A program made the position numbers and the translations under genes. Below the pieces are notes generated by a model that was not told the origin of the DNA, did not search any database, and saw nothing but the letters and a program-made list of their open reading frames with translations. Source: Acidobacteriota bacterium (lineage in GTDB: Bacteria > Acidobacteriota > Vicinamibacteria > Vicinamibacterales > UBA2999). Taken from it: 35,449 nucleotides of DNA. Shown piece after piece: positions 7,739-20,706 of the stretch (within the stretch, counting starts at the first letter, position 1; every line of letters begins with the position of its first letter). The stretch lies in assembly GCA_013140775.1 (NCBI GenBank), contig JABFSA010000150.1, forward strand, positions 1-35,449, read 5' to 3'.

Positions 7739-9540
7739 AACGTCTAGCCGCGCTACTTGTCCTCTGCTCTTGCGCGTACACGTACGCCCAGACACAGGTC
7801 GCGACCGGGACCCGGTCGTACGTCGAATTCCTGGCCTCCGACAAACTCGAAGGGCGCGAGGCTGGCTCTCAAGGCGAACGGCTTGCCGCCGACTATCTGG
7901 CGTCCCAGCTCACGCGCATCGGAGCGAGACCGTTGCCCGGTCGCACCGACATGTTCATGCCGTTCGACTTCACGGCCGGAAGTCGAGACGGCGGTTCGTC
8001 CATCCGCATCGGGGGCGAGGATCCCGCGCGCGCACGAACGTTCTCCGCGCGGACAGAGATCCAGGCCCTCTCGTTTTCGGACGATGCCGAGGTGAGTGGT
8101 CCGGTGGTTTTCGCTGGATACGGCCTCGTGGTGCCTGAATCGCAGAACTTCGGCTACGACAGCTACGCCACCCTGGACGTCAAAGACAAGATCGTCCTCG
8201 TGCTGCGGTACTTCCCTGAAGACGCGGATCAGCAGACACGTGCGGTGCTGGCGCGCTACTCCGATTTGCGCTACAAGGCCATGGCTGCGCGGCAGCGCGG
8301 TGCGAAAGCGCTCCTGGTTGTGACGGGACCTCGGTCGCCCAACGCGGGCGAGCTCGTGCCGATGTCATTCGATACGGCGATCGCTGGGTCAGGAATCCCG
8401 GCCGCGAGCATCACGGGTTCGATCGCCGACGCCCTCTTCCCCGCTGACATGCCTCTCCGCGAGGTTCAACAGGCACTGGACTCGGGCAATCCGCACGTCA
8501 CCGGGGTCGCGCTGCAGAACGTCACCGCGTCGCTGAAGACGATCGTCACGCGTCAACGGCAGACCGCGCGCAACGTGCTGGCGTACTTGCCTGCCACGAC
8601 GTCAATCGACAGTGTCTCGCAGCCGTGGGTGGTGGTGGGCGCGCATTACGACCACCTCGGTCATGGTGACAAAGGCAACTCGCTCGCTGCAGGCACCGAC
8701 GCCGGAGGGATCCATCATGGCGCCGACGACAATGCGTCGGGGACGGCCGCGGTGTTGTCAATCGCCGAGACACTGGCCCGCCAACCTCGCCGCCGGCATG
8801 TCCTCCTCGCGTTCTGGTCGGCTGAAGAGATCGGACTGATCGGATCCAATGCCTTCACGACGGCGCCGCCGGTGCCGCTCGGAAGCGTTGCCGCGTATTT
8901 GAATTACGACATGGTGGGCCGAATGCAGGACAACAGGCTCATCGTACAGGCCACCGGAACGAGTCCGGTCTGGGGGCGCGTGCTCGAACGGGCCAACGTT
9001 GCGGCCGGCTTCGACCTCGTCGCTCAGCCAGACCCCTATCAGCCGACAGACGTGGCAACGTTCAACCAGGCCGGCATCGCGAGCCTTGCCTTTTTTACCG
9101 GTTCACACGCCGACTATCACAAGCCGTCCGACCTCCCCGAGCGCATCAACTTCGAGGACCTCGACCGTATCGCGGCCATGGGCGCAGCGGTCGTCCGGGC
9201 CATCAGTGACGCTGAACAGCCGCCACAGTTCACGAAAGTCGATCAGCCAGTCTCAAGGGGAAGCGTTGCGGGGCTCCGGGTCACAACGGGCACGATCCCC
9301 GACTACGCCACTGAGGTCAAAGGCTTGTTACTCGGAGGGGTCACTGGGGGCGGTCCAGCTGAGCAGGCTGGCTTGATGAAGGGCGACGTGATCGTGGAAA
9401 TCGCGGGTCAGTCGATCGCGAACATCTACGACTACACCTACGCGCTCGAGCTGCTTCGCGTAAATCAGCCCGTCACAGTCGTCTATCTCCGCAACGGTGA
9501 ACGGCGCGACACGTCGCTCACCCCCGCGGCGCGGCGCTAA
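7735..9540 (+). CDS. M28-family zinc aminopeptidase with PA-like insert and C-terminal PDZ domain
   Basis: Exported metallopeptidase of 601 residues. Its N-terminus (LLVLCSCAYTYAQ) is a signal peptide, perhaps with a lipobox-like LCSC. A protease-associated-like region spans about 110-245 (VVFAGYGLVVPE, DVKDKIVLVLRY). The M28 domain carries all five zinc ligands: His304 (AHYDH), Asp331 (GADDNASG), Glu365 with catalytic Glu364 (SAEEIG), Asp392 (NYDMVGR) and His462 (ADYHKPSD). A PDZ domain (about 510-595: GLLLGGVTGGGPAEQAGL, KGDVIVEIAGQ) ends the protein. It releases N-terminal amino acids from peptides outside the cytoplasm. It overlaps the PD40 gene by 4 bases and ends 4 bases from the convergent terC-like gene, without a visible terminator. 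Confidence 0.94.
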   Translation: MKRLAALLVLCSCAYTYAQTQVATGTRSYVEFLASDKLEGREAGSQGERLAADYLASQLTRIGARPLPGRTDMFMPFDFTAGSRDGGSSIRIGGEDPARARTFSARTEIQALSFSDDAEVSGPVVFAGYGLVVPESQNFGYDSYATLDVKDKIVLVLRYFPEDADQQTRAVLARYSDLRYKAMAARQRGAKALLVVTGPRSPNAGELVPMSFDTAIAGSGIPAASITGSIADALFPADMPLREVQQALDSGNPHVTGVALQNVTASLKTIVTRQRQTARNVLAYLPATTSIDSVSQPWVVVGAHYDHLGHGDKGNSLAAGTDAGGIHHGADDNASGTAAVLSIAETLARQPRRRHVLLAFWSAEEIGLIGSNAFTTAPPVPLGSVAAYLNYDMVGRMQDNRLIVQATGTSPVWGRVLERANVAAGFDLVAQPDPYQPTDVATFNQAGIASLAFFTGSHADYHKPSDLPERINFEDLDRIAAMGAAVVRAISDAEQPPQFTKVDQPVSRGSVAGLRVTTGTIPDYATEVKGLLLGGVTGGGPAEQAGLMKGDVIVEIAGQSIANIYDYTYALELLRVNQPVTVVYLRNGERRDTSLTPAARR

Positions 9541-9544
9541 ACCG

Positions 9545-10303
9545 TCACGGGAACTTCGACTCCTCGGCCAGGATTTCCTCGGCCTGTTCGCTCACGCCAG
9601 CCCCTGCGCCTTCAACCGCCACAGGACCCAGTCTGCGTGCGTAGACCAGCGCTCCAGAGAACACCACCACGATGAGCACGAGCGAGACCCAATGAGGAAT
9701 CTCGAACGCCACGTAGCCGGCCGCGTGCAGGTAGTCGAAACAGAGTTTGCCGCCAATCCACGCGATGATGATGAACGCCGCGTCAACGAGCACCGGATAT
9801 TTTTCGACCAGCGTGATCAGTTGACCCACGACCATCCGGAGCGCCACGATGCCGAGGATGCCTCCCGTCAGCACCACCCAGCGTTTCGGGGACATCGCAA
9901 CAGCCACGAGGATTGAATCAATCGAGAATGCCAGATTCACGAGCTCGACACGGAGCACCGTCGCCCAGAACGGCGGGAGCCCGAGCCACGACTTCGCTTT
10001 GGGCGCCGCCGTCCGGCTTTCCCCTTCCGGTGTTCCCCAGAAATGTCCCCAGACGAGATACAGCAGATAGGCGCCGCCGACCAGCTTCACCCAGACAACC
10101 CGGATGAGATACACCGCGAGCAGCGTCGCCGCGGAGCGGAGACCGAATCCGCCCAGGAGCCCATAGCGCAGAGCCTTCTGGTGCTGCTGCTTGGGCAGCC
10201 CCAGCACCATGATGGCCATCACGAGGGCGTTGTCGGCGCTGAGCAGCCCCTCGATGCCGACAAGGAGGCCGATGGTGACGAGATCGGAGACCTGAAAATC
10301 CAA
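9545..10303 (-). CDS. TerC-family integral membrane protein
   Basis: Polytopic inner-membrane protein of 252 residues with about seven hydrophobic helices. It carries the two TerC signatures: SADNALVMAIMV (Asp24, Asn25) in the first half and NLAFSIDSILVAVA (Asp129) in the second. TerC/Alx-type proteins export manganese or other metal ions and in some bacteria help protein secretion across the membrane; which applies here is unknown. The start is TTG 10303: an in-frame TAA lies a few codons upstream and no ATG or GTG intervenes. A TAAGAT box ends 12 bases before it. The gene is divergent from hspR, so its promoter region adjoins the HAIR-like site. Confidence 0.9.
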   Translation of the reverse strand: MDFQVSDLVTIGLLVGIEGLLSADNALVMAIMVLGLPKQQHQKALRYGLLGGFGLRSAATLLAVYLIRVVWVKLVGGAYLLYLVWGHFWGTPEGESRTAAPKAKSWLGLPPFWATVLRVELVNLAFSIDSILVAVAMSPKRWVVLTGGILGIVALRMVVGQLITLVEKYPVLVDAAFIIIAWIGGKLCFDYLHAAGYVAFEIPHWVSLVLIVVVFSGALVYARRLGPVAVEGAGAGVSEQAEEILAEESKFP

Positions 10304-10315
10304 GACCGTTGATGG

Positions 10316-10321
10316 ATCTTA
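10316..10321 (-). promoter_or_regulatory. -10 box of the terC-like gene (TAAGAT)
   Basis: TAAGAT on the minus strand, 12 bases before TTG 10303. No good -35 box is seen at 16-18 bases. Confidence 0.35.
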
Positions 10322-10340
10322 CCTTGTGGCCGTCCTGAAC

Positions 10341-10361
10341 ATTGACATGGCTCGTATCAAG
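10341..10361. promoter_or_regulatory. HAIR-like HspR operator
   Basis: The known HAIR element is CTTGAGT-N7-ACTCAAG. Here TTGA (10342-10345), 11 bases, TCAA (10357-10360), then G reproduces the core arms and their exact spacing, but the outer C and the inner GT/AC are not kept. It overlaps the -35 box and the spacer of the hspR promoter, where a repressor would block polymerase. It fits autoregulation by the HspR encoded directly downstream. Confidence 0.55.
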
Positions 10362-10370
10362 TCCTACACT
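10342..10370 (+). promoter_or_regulatory. Sigma-70 promoter of the hspR-dnaJ-clpB operon
   Basis: TTGACA (10342-10347), 17-base spacer, TACACT (10365-10370). The -35 box is a perfect match and the spacing is ideal. The predicted transcription start near 10377 lies only about 8 bases before the hspR GTG at 10385, with no Shine-Dalgarno sequence. This is the best promoter in the window and it contains the HAIR-like operator. Confidence 0.75.
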
Positions 10371-10384
10371 CGACTGGTATCAAC

Positions 10385-10723
10385 GTGGAGCTGGAACTGT
10401 ACTTCATCAGCACGGCGGCGGAGATGCTCGGGATGCATCCGCAGACGCTCCGGAAATACGAGCGGCTCGGACTCATTCAGCCTTCGCGCACGATCGGCAG
10501 CATGCGTCTCTACTCGCGTGACGAGATCGAGCGGCTCCGTCTGATCAAACATCTGGTCGAGGAAGCCGGCATCAATCTGGCAGGAGTACAGCGCCTGCTC
10601 TTGATCAGCGAAGTCGTACAGCGGATTCACCCGCTCATGGACGAAGGCGCCCTCGCGACCGGTGCGGGCCGCCGGCAGCTCGTGCACGAGATGCGGCGAC
10701 TGAGTGAAGCGCTGGGCCTGTAG
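10385..10723 (+). CDS. hspR: MerR-family heat-shock repressor HspR
   Basis: DNA-binding repressor of 112 residues. It has an N-terminal MerR winged helix-turn-helix (YFISTAAEMLGMHPQTLRKYERLGLI, then MRLYSRDEIERLRLI) and a short coiled C-terminal part with ISEVVQRI, as in HspR. The family binds HAIR elements and represses dnaK or clpB operons, using DnaK as co-repressor. Context agrees: a DnaJ-type gene, clpB and ftsH follow on the same strand, and a HAIR-like repeat overlaps its promoter. The start is GTG 10385, with no Shine-Dalgarno sequence; the predicted leader is about 8 bases. Confidence 0.9.
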   Translation: MELELYFISTAAEMLGMHPQTLRKYERLGLIQPSRTIGSMRLYSRDEIERLRLIKHLVEEAGINLAGVQRLLLISEVVQRIHPLMDEGALATGAGRRQLVHEMRRLSEALGL

Positions 10724-10776
10724 AGTTGGACAGAACCCGGAAACAGACACGCGACATGAGACACGGATGAGCTGAC

Positions 10777-11784
10777 GTGGACTTCAAGGACTACTACGCG
10801 ACGCTGGGCGTGACGAAAGCCTCTACTGAGAAAGAAATCAAGCAGGCTTTCCGTAAGCTGGCCCGAACGCACCACCCGGACGTGAACCCTGGCGACAAGC
10901 AGGCCGAGGTCCGCTTCAAAGACATCAACGAGGCGTACGAGGTCCTGGGTGATCCGGCGAAGCGAAAGAAGTACGACGAGCTCGGTGCCAACTGGCGCGC
11001 GTACGAACAGGCGGCAGCCCAAGGGGGGCCGAACCCATTCGCCGGCCAGTGGCACGCCGATTTCGGGAGTGCCACTCCTGGCGGCGGCGGATTCAGGACG
11101 ATGACGCAGGAAGAAATGGAGCAGGCGTTTGGGGACTCCCACCCTTTCTCTGATTTCTTCACGGCCTTCTTCAGTGGCGGCGCCGCACCTGGTTCGGACA
11201 AACGAAACCCTCGCAGCCGACCCCGCCAGCGACGAGGACAGGACGTCGAACACGAGGTTGATCTCACGTTGGAGGACTCGTACAACGGAACGACTCGTCG
11301 TCTGTCGCTCAAGCAGGACGGTCATACGCGCACGGTAGACGTGCGCATTCCTGTCGGCGTCAATGACGGGTCGCGTGTACGGATTGCTGGCGAAGGCGAA
11401 GCAGGTCTCGGCGGAGCGCCGGCTGGTGATCTGTACCTTCGTGTCCGCCTCGCCCCACATCACGAGTTCGAGCGCCGTGGCCGGGACCTGTATAAAAAAG
11501 TGCCGGTCCCCGTCACGATCGCCGTCCTTGGAGGAGAGGTCGAGGTCCGAACTATTGAAGGAAGGTCCGTGCGCCTCCGCATTCCTCCCCTGACTCAGGG
11601 GGGACAGCTCTTCCGCCTCAAAGGGTACGGCATGCCCAAGGTCAGCGACCCTGCGGATCGCGGCGATCTCTACGCCCGCGGAGAAGTACAACTGCCCACG
11701 GACATCACGGCGGAAGAACGGGAACACTACGAAGCACTCGCGAAACTGCAAGGAGGAGCGGCCAAGAAGCACTCGGCCGCATAA
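10777..11784 (+). CDS. DnaJ/CbpA-type co-chaperone without zinc finger
   Basis: Hsp40 protein of 335 residues. A J-domain at 1-70 carries His33-Pro-Asp35. A Gly/Phe-rich linker follows (about 85-150, with FSDFFTAFFSGG). The two C-terminal substrate-binding beta domains (about 165-315) contain VDVRIPVGVNDGSRVRIAGEG and VPVTIAVLGGEVEV. The four CxxCxGxG zinc repeats of DnaJ type A are absent, so this is a type B, CbpA-like protein. It stimulates DnaK ATPase and, with ClpB, resolves aggregates. The start is GTG 10777, 53 bases after hspR. Its stop is 3 bases before clpB. No dnaK is in the window. Confidence 0.93.
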   Translation: MDFKDYYATLGVTKASTEKEIKQAFRKLARTHHPDVNPGDKQAEVRFKDINEAYEVLGDPAKRKKYDELGANWRAYEQAAAQGGPNPFAGQWHADFGSATPGGGGFRTMTQEEMEQAFGDSHPFSDFFTAFFSGGAAPGSDKRNPRSRPRQRRGQDVEHEVDLTLEDSYNGTTRRLSLKQDGHTRTVDVRIPVGVNDGSRVRIAGEGEAGLGGAPAGDLYLRVRLAPHHEFERRGRDLYKKVPVPVTIAVLGGEVEVRTIEGRSVRLRIPPLTQGGQLFRLKGYGMPKVSDPADRGDLYARGEVQLPTDITAEEREHYEALAKLQGGAAKKHSAA

Positions 11785-11787
11785 CTG

Positions 11788-14415
11788 ATGGATCTCAACA
11801 GGCTCACCGAAAAGGCGCAGGAGAGCGTCGTCGCCTCCCAGAAGCTGGCGACCACGCTGAATCACGCGGAGGTCACGCCCGAGCACCTGCTCGTCGCCCT
11901 GGCCGAGCAACGCGGAGGGATCGTTCCCTCCGTGCTCGGAAAGCTCAAGATCGACGCGGCACAGGTTGCCGGCGACGGACGCAAGCTTCTCGAAGCGCTG
12001 CCGAAAGCCTTCGGTGCTGATTTGCGTTTTTCCCCGCGCGTGCCACTCATCTTCGACTCGGCGGAAGCTGAAGCGAAGCGTCTGCAAGACGACTACGTCA
12101 GCACCGAGCATCTCCTGCTGGCGCTCGCGAGCGAGGCGGGACGCTCGCCGTCCGCACAGATCCTCAACAAGCTTGGCGCGACAAAGGACGTCTTGTACTC
12201 CGCCTTGGGCCTCGTGCGCGGAAACCAGCGGGTGACGTCCCAGAACCCGGAAGGGACATACGAAGCCCTCGCTCGCTACGGACGCGACCTCACGGAACTG
12301 GCGCGCAAGGGCAAACTCGATCCGGTCATCGGCCGCGACGAAGAAGTCCGTCGGGTGATCCAGGTGCTGTCGCGCCGGACCAAGAACAATCCCGTCCTGA
12401 TCGGTGAACCCGGCGTCGGCAAGACCGCGATCGTCGAAGGCCTCGCCCAGCGCATTGTCGGCGGTGACGTCCCCGAAGGCTTGAAGAACAAGAAGATCTT
12501 CGCGCTCGACATGGGAGCACTTGTCGCGGGCGCGAAGTACCGCGGCGAATTCGAGGAGCGGCTCAAGGCCGTCTTGAAGGAAATCGTCGAATCCGAAGGG
12601 CAGATCGTGCTCTTCATCGACGAGCTCCACACCGTCGTCGGAGCCGGAGCTGCGGAAGGCGCGATGGATGCCTCCCAGATGCTCAAGCCGATGCTGGCTC
12701 GAGGAGAGCTGCACACGATTGGCGCGACAACGCTTGACGAATACCGGAAGCACATCGAGAAGGACGCCGCCCTCGAGCGGCGCTTCCAGCCGGTGCTCGT
12801 CGGGGAACCGACAGTCGAAGACACGATCTCCATCCTCCGCGGCCTCCGTGAACGCTATGAGATTCATCACGGCGTGAAGTTCAAGGATGCGGCGCTGGTG
12901 GCGGCCGCGGTGCTCTCACATCGCTACATCGCTGACCGTTTTCTGCCCGACAAGGCTATCGACCTGATGGACGAAGCCGCGTCGAAACTCCGCATGGAAA
13001 TCGATTCGATGCCGGCCGAGCTCGACGAAGTACGGCGTCGAATCATGCAACTCGAGATCGAGCGCGAAGCGCTGCGCAAAGAGACGGATCGGGCCTCCAT
13101 CGATCGTCTCGGCAAGCTCGAGCGGGAACTGGCCGATCTCAAGGAGGAACAGAGCCGGCTGCACTCGCACTGGATCCAGGAGAAAGAGGCCATTCAGGGA
13201 GCGCGGAAGGTCAAAGGCGAGCTGGAACAGGTCCGGCTCGAGATGGGACGCGCCCAGCAGGCCGGAGACTATGCGAAAGCGTCCGAATTGCAATACGGAC
13301 GTCTGCCCGAGCTCGAGCGCAAGATCAAGGATGAGGAATCCCGGCTTGCCGAGCTCCAGAAGAGCCAGCGCATGTTGAAGGAAGAGGTTGATGAGGAAGA
13401 CATCGCCGAAGTGGTCGGAAAGTGGACCAACATTCCGGTGAGCCGTCTGCTCGAAGGCGAGGTCTACAAGCTGATTCACATGGAGGAGCGGCTTCACGAG
13501 CGGGTCGTCGGCCAGGATGAAGCGACGATCGCCGTGTCCAACGCGATCAGGCGCGCGCGTGCCGGGCTTCAGGATCCCAACCGCCCGCTCGGCAGCTTCA
13601 TCTTTCTGGGCCCGACAGGCGTCGGAAAGACCGAGCTCGCGCGAGCGCTCGCGGAGTTCCTGTTCGACGACGAGCACGCGATGATTCGGATCGACATGTC
13701 CGAATACCAGGAGAAGCACACGGTGTCCCGCATGATCGGCGCGCCGCCGGGATATGTGGGCTACGAGGAGTCCGGCCAGCTCACCGAAGCGGTTAGGCGC
13801 CGTCCGTATTCCGTCGTGCTCTTCGACGAAATCGAGAAAGCACACACGGACGTCCTGAATGTCCTGCTGCAACTGCTGGACGACGGCCGCCTGACAGACG
13901 GGAAGGGCCGCACCGTCGATTTCAAGAACGTCGTGGTGATCATGACGTCGAATCTCGGCAGTCAGGCCATCGCGGAGTCGTCGGGCGACAGTGGAGAGAA
14001 GAGCGGCACGCTTTCAGAGGGATTGAAGCGCCAGGTCACCGAGGCACTCCGTCAGCACTTCAGGCCTGAGTTCATCAACCGCATCGACGAAGTGATTTTC
14101 TTCCACTCACTCGGGCTGGAGCACATGAAGACCATCATCGACATCCAGCTCAAGGCACTGCTCAAACGGCTGGAGGATCGAAAGATTCACGTGGAACTGA
14201 CCGAGGCTGCGAAAGGCTTTCTCGTGACGGAGGGCTACGACCCGATGTACGGCGCCCGGCCCCTCAAGCGCACCATCCAGCGGCGTGTGCTCGATCCCCT
14301 GGCGCTGCGGGTGCTGGAGGGCGAATTCCACGAAGGCGACCGCGCCATCATCACCGTACGTAACAATGGCCTGGTGATTGAGAAAGCGCCCGTCGCTGAT
14401 ACCGTGACCACCTGA
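11788..14415 (+). CDS. clpB: ATP-dependent disaggregase ClpB
   Basis: Hsp100 hexameric disaggregase of 875 residues that threads aggregated proteins with DnaK/DnaJ. In order: the Clp-N repeats (1-145), AAA1 with Walker A GEPGVGKT (206-213), the long coiled-coil M domain (about 410-540, rich in Glu/Lys/Leu), AAA2 with Walker A GPTGVGKT (608-615) and GYVGYEE pore loop, and the ClpB D2-small domain ([12 protein letters not shown]). The M domain and the lack of a ClpP-binding loop separate it from ClpA/ClpC. It follows the dnaJ-like gene by 3 bases and precedes ftsH by 4, so it sits inside the HspR-controlled unit. Confidence 0.97.
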   Translation: MDLNRLTEKAQESVVASQKLATTLNHAEVTPEHLLVALAEQRGGIVPSVLGKLKIDAAQVAGDGRKLLEALPKAFGADLRFSPRVPLIFDSAEAEAKRLQDDYVSTEHLLLALASEAGRSPSAQILNKLGATKDVLYSALGLVRGNQRVTSQNPEGTYEALARYGRDLTELARKGKLDPVIGRDEEVRRVIQVLSRRTKNNPVLIGEPGVGKTAIVEGLAQRIVGGDVPEGLKNKKIFALDMGALVAGAKYRGEFEERLKAVLKEIVESEGQIVLFIDELHTVVGAGAAEGAMDASQMLKPMLARGELHTIGATTLDEYRKHIEKDAALERRFQPVLVGEPTVEDTISILRGLRERYEIHHGVKFKDAALVAAAVLSHRYIADRFLPDKAIDLMDEAASKLRMEIDSMPAELDEVRRRIMQLEIEREALRKETDRASIDRLGKLERELADLKEEQSRLHSHWIQEKEAIQGARKVKGELEQVRLEMGRAQQAGDYAKASELQYGRLPELERKIKDEESRLAELQKSQRMLKEEVDEEDIAEVVGKWTNIPVSRLLEGEVYKLIHMEERLHERVVGQDEATIAVSNAIRRARAGLQDPNRPLGSFIFLGPTGVGKTELARALAEFLFDDEHAMIRIDMSEYQEKHTVSRMIGAPPGYVGYEESGQLTEAVRRRPYSVVLFDEIEKAHTDVLNVLLQLLDDGRLTDGKGRTVDFKNVVVIMTSNLGSQAIAESSGDSGEKSGTLSEGLKRQVTEALRQHFRPEFINRIDEVIFFHSLGLEHMKTIIDIQLKALLKRLEDRKIHVELTEAAKGFLVTEGYDPMYGARPLKRTIQRRVLDPLALRVLEGEFHEGDRAIITVRNNGLVIEKAPVADTVTT

Positions 14416-14419
14416 ACCA

Positions 14420-16335
<1,916 letters not shown>

Positions 16336-16339
<4 letters not shown>

Positions 16340-17478
16340 CGCCGCCTGCCTACGCCGTGGCACGCGGTGTCGCGCCCGCCGTGTCAGAACACCTCCGCCG
16401 CCACCGTGCGGCGCTGGGCCCGAAGGACCCAAACCAGCCCCCGCTCGAGCTACTGCCAGACGCGCACGCCGTGGAGGCGCTGGTGGACGCCGCATTCTGG
16501 GCGAGCGTCCGGCGCGAAGAGGGATACATCCCCAAGATCTCGCTGGCATTCCTCCGCCCCATGCCGGAGATCTCCCCTCTCCTCTTTGCGACTCCGCTTC
16601 CGCTCGACCCCACCGCGCTGACCCGACTGGCGGCGGCGGTCGAACGCCCGGGCATTCACCTCGGTGTGTGGCCGGAGAATGGCGTCCTGAAAGTCTGGGG
16701 AACGACGCATACGATCCCCGCGTTCTGCTTTGTCGTCGAAGTCATCGCCGCCGGATTGCTCGTCCTGAAGCATCGCCCGCGCTACGAGTCGCGCAAGTTC
16801 GTCAACGTGGCGGTGCTCGAAGGCGACCGCATCAAGATTGTGGACGAACGCGCGACGCTCATCGCGGACTGCCCCGCCATGCTCAGCTCGATGCTGGGCT
16901 TTGAAATCAACGGCGCCAACGACGACGTGCTGAACGTGCAGATTCAGATCGCGCTGTCGATGCGACGTCACGGCCGCGGTGGCATCCTGCTGATCGTCCC
17001 GTCAGACGACGAAGGATGGCGCGACTCGATCGTCCATCCCATCCGGTACAGCGTGGAACCTGCGTACCAGGAACTGAGCCTCCTGCTGGCTTTGCACGGA
17101 ACGCTGGCCGATCACGTGTGGGAGGAAGCGGCCAATCGAGCCATCGATGCCCTGGCCGGCCTGACGGCTGTTGACGGTGCGACGATTGTCAACGACCGCT
17201 ACGATCTGCTGGCGTTCGGGGCGAAGATCTCGCGGCGCAGCGGCTCGATCATGGTGGAAGAGGTGATTGTCACCGAGCCGGTCGAGGGAGGACATACAGA
17301 GCGCATGCATCCCGGCCAGCTGGGCGGCACGCGCCACCTCTCAGCTGCGCAGTTCGTCCATGATCAGCGAGAGGCCGTCGCGCTCGTGGCCTCCCAGGAT
17401 GGCAGGTTCACGATCTTCGCGTGGTCGCCATGCGAAGGCGCGGTCCACGCGCATCGCGTGGAAGTCCTGCTGCTCTAG
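16336..17478 (+). CDS. DACNV / DisA_N-like protein, candidate diadenylate cyclase or sensor
   Basis: Protein of 380 residues without signal peptide or transmembrane helix. The C-terminal half resembles the diadenylate cyclase (DisA_N/DAC) fold. It has D280-G-A282 in [20 protein letters not shown] and G331-T-R-H-L-S-A-A338 followed by [19 protein letters not shown]. In active cyclases these are the DGA and RHR motifs that bind ATP and metal; here RHR reads RHL, so activity is uncertain. The N-terminal half (about 45-225, ending [13 protein letters not shown]) fits my recall of the DACNV sensor domain found with such domains. GTG 16336 overlaps the ftsH stop, so the two are translationally coupled. 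It could make or sense c-di-AMP in response to envelope or protein stress; this is inference. Its TAG shares a CTAG with the stop of the convergent ilvD. Confidence 0.7.
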
Positions 17479-19138
17479 TCCGTCACGCACCCGTCGGATG
17501 CGGAACGTACCAACCGCACATACTTCCCGAGCACTCCGCTCGTGGCCTTTGGACCAGGGGCCTTCCAGGCAGCTCGTCTGGACGCCAGTTCGGCATCGCT
17601 GACATCCATGTGCAGCTGGCAACTCACCGCGTCGATGACGACGCGATCGCCGTCCTTGATGAGGGCGATCGGTCCACCATCCTGCGCCTCGGGCGTAATG
17701 TGCCCGATGATGAACCCGTGCGAGCCGCCAGAGAAGCGACCGTCGGTGAGCATGGCCACGTCTTTGCCCAGCCCCGCGCCCATGATCGCCGAGGTTGGCG
17801 TCAGCATCTCGGGCATGCCGGGCCCGCCCTTCGGGCCCTCGTAGCGAATGACCACAACGGAGCCGCGCGAAATCTCTTTGCGCTCCAGGCCCGCGAGCAT
17901 CGCTTCCTCGGAATCGAACACACGGGCGACACCTTCGAACCGCTCGCCTTCTTTTCCGGTGATCTTGGCCACGGAGCCGTCCGGCGCCAGATTGCCGCGC
18001 AGGATGCGAATGTGACCTCGAGGCAGAACGGGTTGCTCGATCGTCTGAATGACCCGCTGTCCCGGCGTGAGAGGTGCTGCGTCCGCGAGATTCTCTTCGA
18101 GGGTCTTTCCCGTCACGGTCATACAGTCGCCGTGCAGGTATCCCCGCTCGAGCAGATACTTCATCAGCGCGGGGGTGCCCCCAACGGCGTGCAGGTCCTC
18201 CTGCACGTACTGTCCACTCGGCTTCAGGTCCGCGAGCAGCGGCACTCGATCGCTGGCGCGCTGAAAATCGTCGAGCGACAGCGATACGCCTGCCGTCTTC
18301 GCAATGGCCAGAAGGTGCAGGACCGCGTTGGTTGAGCCGCCCACGGCCATCACCAGAGCGAGCGCGTTTTCAAAGGACTTGCGACTCAGGATGTCGAGCG
18401 GCTTGAGGTCACGCTCGAGCAACAGTCGAACGGCGGCACCCGCACGACGACACTCGTCTACCTTACCCGGGTCGTCGGCCGGCAGGGACGAACTGTACGG
18501 CAACGACAGCCCCAGAGCCTCAATCGCCACGGCCATGGTGTTCGCGGTGTACATCCCGCCGCACGCTCCCTGCCCGGGGCAGGCGTGGCGGACGATGTCG
18601 AGTCGCTGCTCGTCGGTGATCGTACCGGCAAGGTACTCGCCGTACGACTGAAAGGCCGAGATGATGTCTCTCGGCTTTCCCTGAGCGTGCCCGGCGCGAA
18701 TGGTCCCGCCATAGACCATCAACGACGGCCGGTTGAGCCTGGCCATCGCCATGATCGACCCGGGCATGTTCTTGTCACATCCGGGGACGGTGACAAGCGC
18801 GTCGTACCACTGCGCCCCCATCACGGTCTCGATCGAATCAGCGATGAGGTCGCGCGACGGCAACGAGTAGCTCATACCTTCGGTGCCCATCGAGAGTCCG
18901 TCGCTCACCCCGATGGTGTTGAAGCGAAGCCCCACCAGACCCGCGGCTCGCGCACCATCCCTGACGTGCAGCGCAAGCTGATCCAGGTGCATGTTGCACG
19001 TGTTGCCCTCGTACCACATGCTGCAGATGCCGACCTGCGGCTTCTGCATGTCGGCATCGGTCAGGCCGATGCCGTACAGCATGGCCTGCGACGCGCCCTG
19101 ACTTCGGGGCTGTGTGACTCGCGAAGAATACTTGTTCA

Positions 19139-19139
<1 letters not shown>
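17475..19139 (-). CDS. ilvD: Dihydroxy-acid dehydratase
   Basis: Iron-sulfur enzyme of 554 residues that dehydrates 2,3-dihydroxy-isovalerate and -methylvalerate, the third step of valine/isoleucine synthesis. Cluster cysteines Cys48 (EGNTCNMH), Cys121 ([10 protein letters not shown]) and Cys193 ([10 protein letters not shown]) are in place, and the C-terminal [15 protein letters not shown] block is typical. Length is normal for the short IlvD type. ATG 19139 overlaps the ilvC stop by one base (TGATG), so it is coupled to ilvC. It ends in a 4-base convergent overlap with the DACNV-like gene. Confidence 0.97.
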
Positions 19140-20167
<1,028 letters not shown>

Positions 20168-20202
20168 CTACTGGTTCTCGTGGAAGACCGAGAAACGAAC
20201 GT

Positions 20203-20706
20203 TTAAGAATACTGCGTTGCCGAGAGGGCCGTGTCCCCACGGCGCATCGCCACCTGACCCGTCCGCACCATTTCAATGATGCCGAGGGGCTTGAGCCTGG
20301 CGATGACGGCATCGACGTGAGGAGGCTCGCCGGTAATTTCCAGCGTCATCGATTGTTCGCCCGTATCGACAATGTGGGCACGGGTTTCGTCCACCACACG
20401 GAGCAACGACGCCTTGTCGTGGCCGCCAACCGTCACCTTGACCAGGGCCAGGTCGCGCGCAACCGCCACGCCGGCCACGAGCTCCTCGACCTGCAGGACA
20501 TCGACAAGCTTGTTCAGGTACGCACCGACGCGCTGCGCACCGGCGGGGTCGGTGTCGATGACGATCGTCATCCTCGAGACGCCCTCCTCGGCCGTGCGCC
20601 CTACCGTCAGCGACTCGATATTGAAGTTGCGGCGACGAAAAAGCGAGGCGACGCGGTTGAGAACGCCCGGCTTGTCTTCGACGAGCGCGATGAGCGTGTG
20701 ATGCAT
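20203..20706 (-). CDS. ilvN: Acetolactate synthase small (regulatory) subunit
   Basis: Regulatory subunit of 167 residues for the IlvB catalytic subunit. It confers activation and valine feedback inhibition. An N-terminal ACT domain (2-75: HTLIALVEDKPGVLNRVASLFRRR, NIESLTVG) is followed by the ALS small-subunit C-terminal domain (about 85-160). The GVLNR and NIESL motifs are diagnostic. Its ATG overlaps the ilvB stop by one base (TGATG), which would keep the subunits in balance. Feedback sensitivity here is inferred from the intact ACT domain. Confidence 0.96.
   Translation of the reverse strand: MHHTLIALVEDKPGVLNRVASLFRRRNFNIESLTVGRTAEEGVSRMTIVIDTDPAGAQRVGAYLNKLVDVLQVEELVAGVAVARDLALVKVTVGGHDKASLLRVVDETRAHIVDTGEQSMTLEITGEPPHVDAVIARLKPLGIIEMVRTGQVAMRRGDTALSATQYS

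Noticed and set aside
9541..9544. Rho-independent terminators at convergent junctions (also 4553-4567, 17475-17478, 24993-25006).
   Set aside because: The gaps are 15 bases or less and contain no GC stem followed by a T-run.
10627..12870. A 747-codon open frame on the minus strand across dnaJ-like and clpB.
   Set aside because: It is antisense to strongly conserved genes, shows no recognisable domain, and follows from stop-poor antisense frames in GC-rich codon usage.
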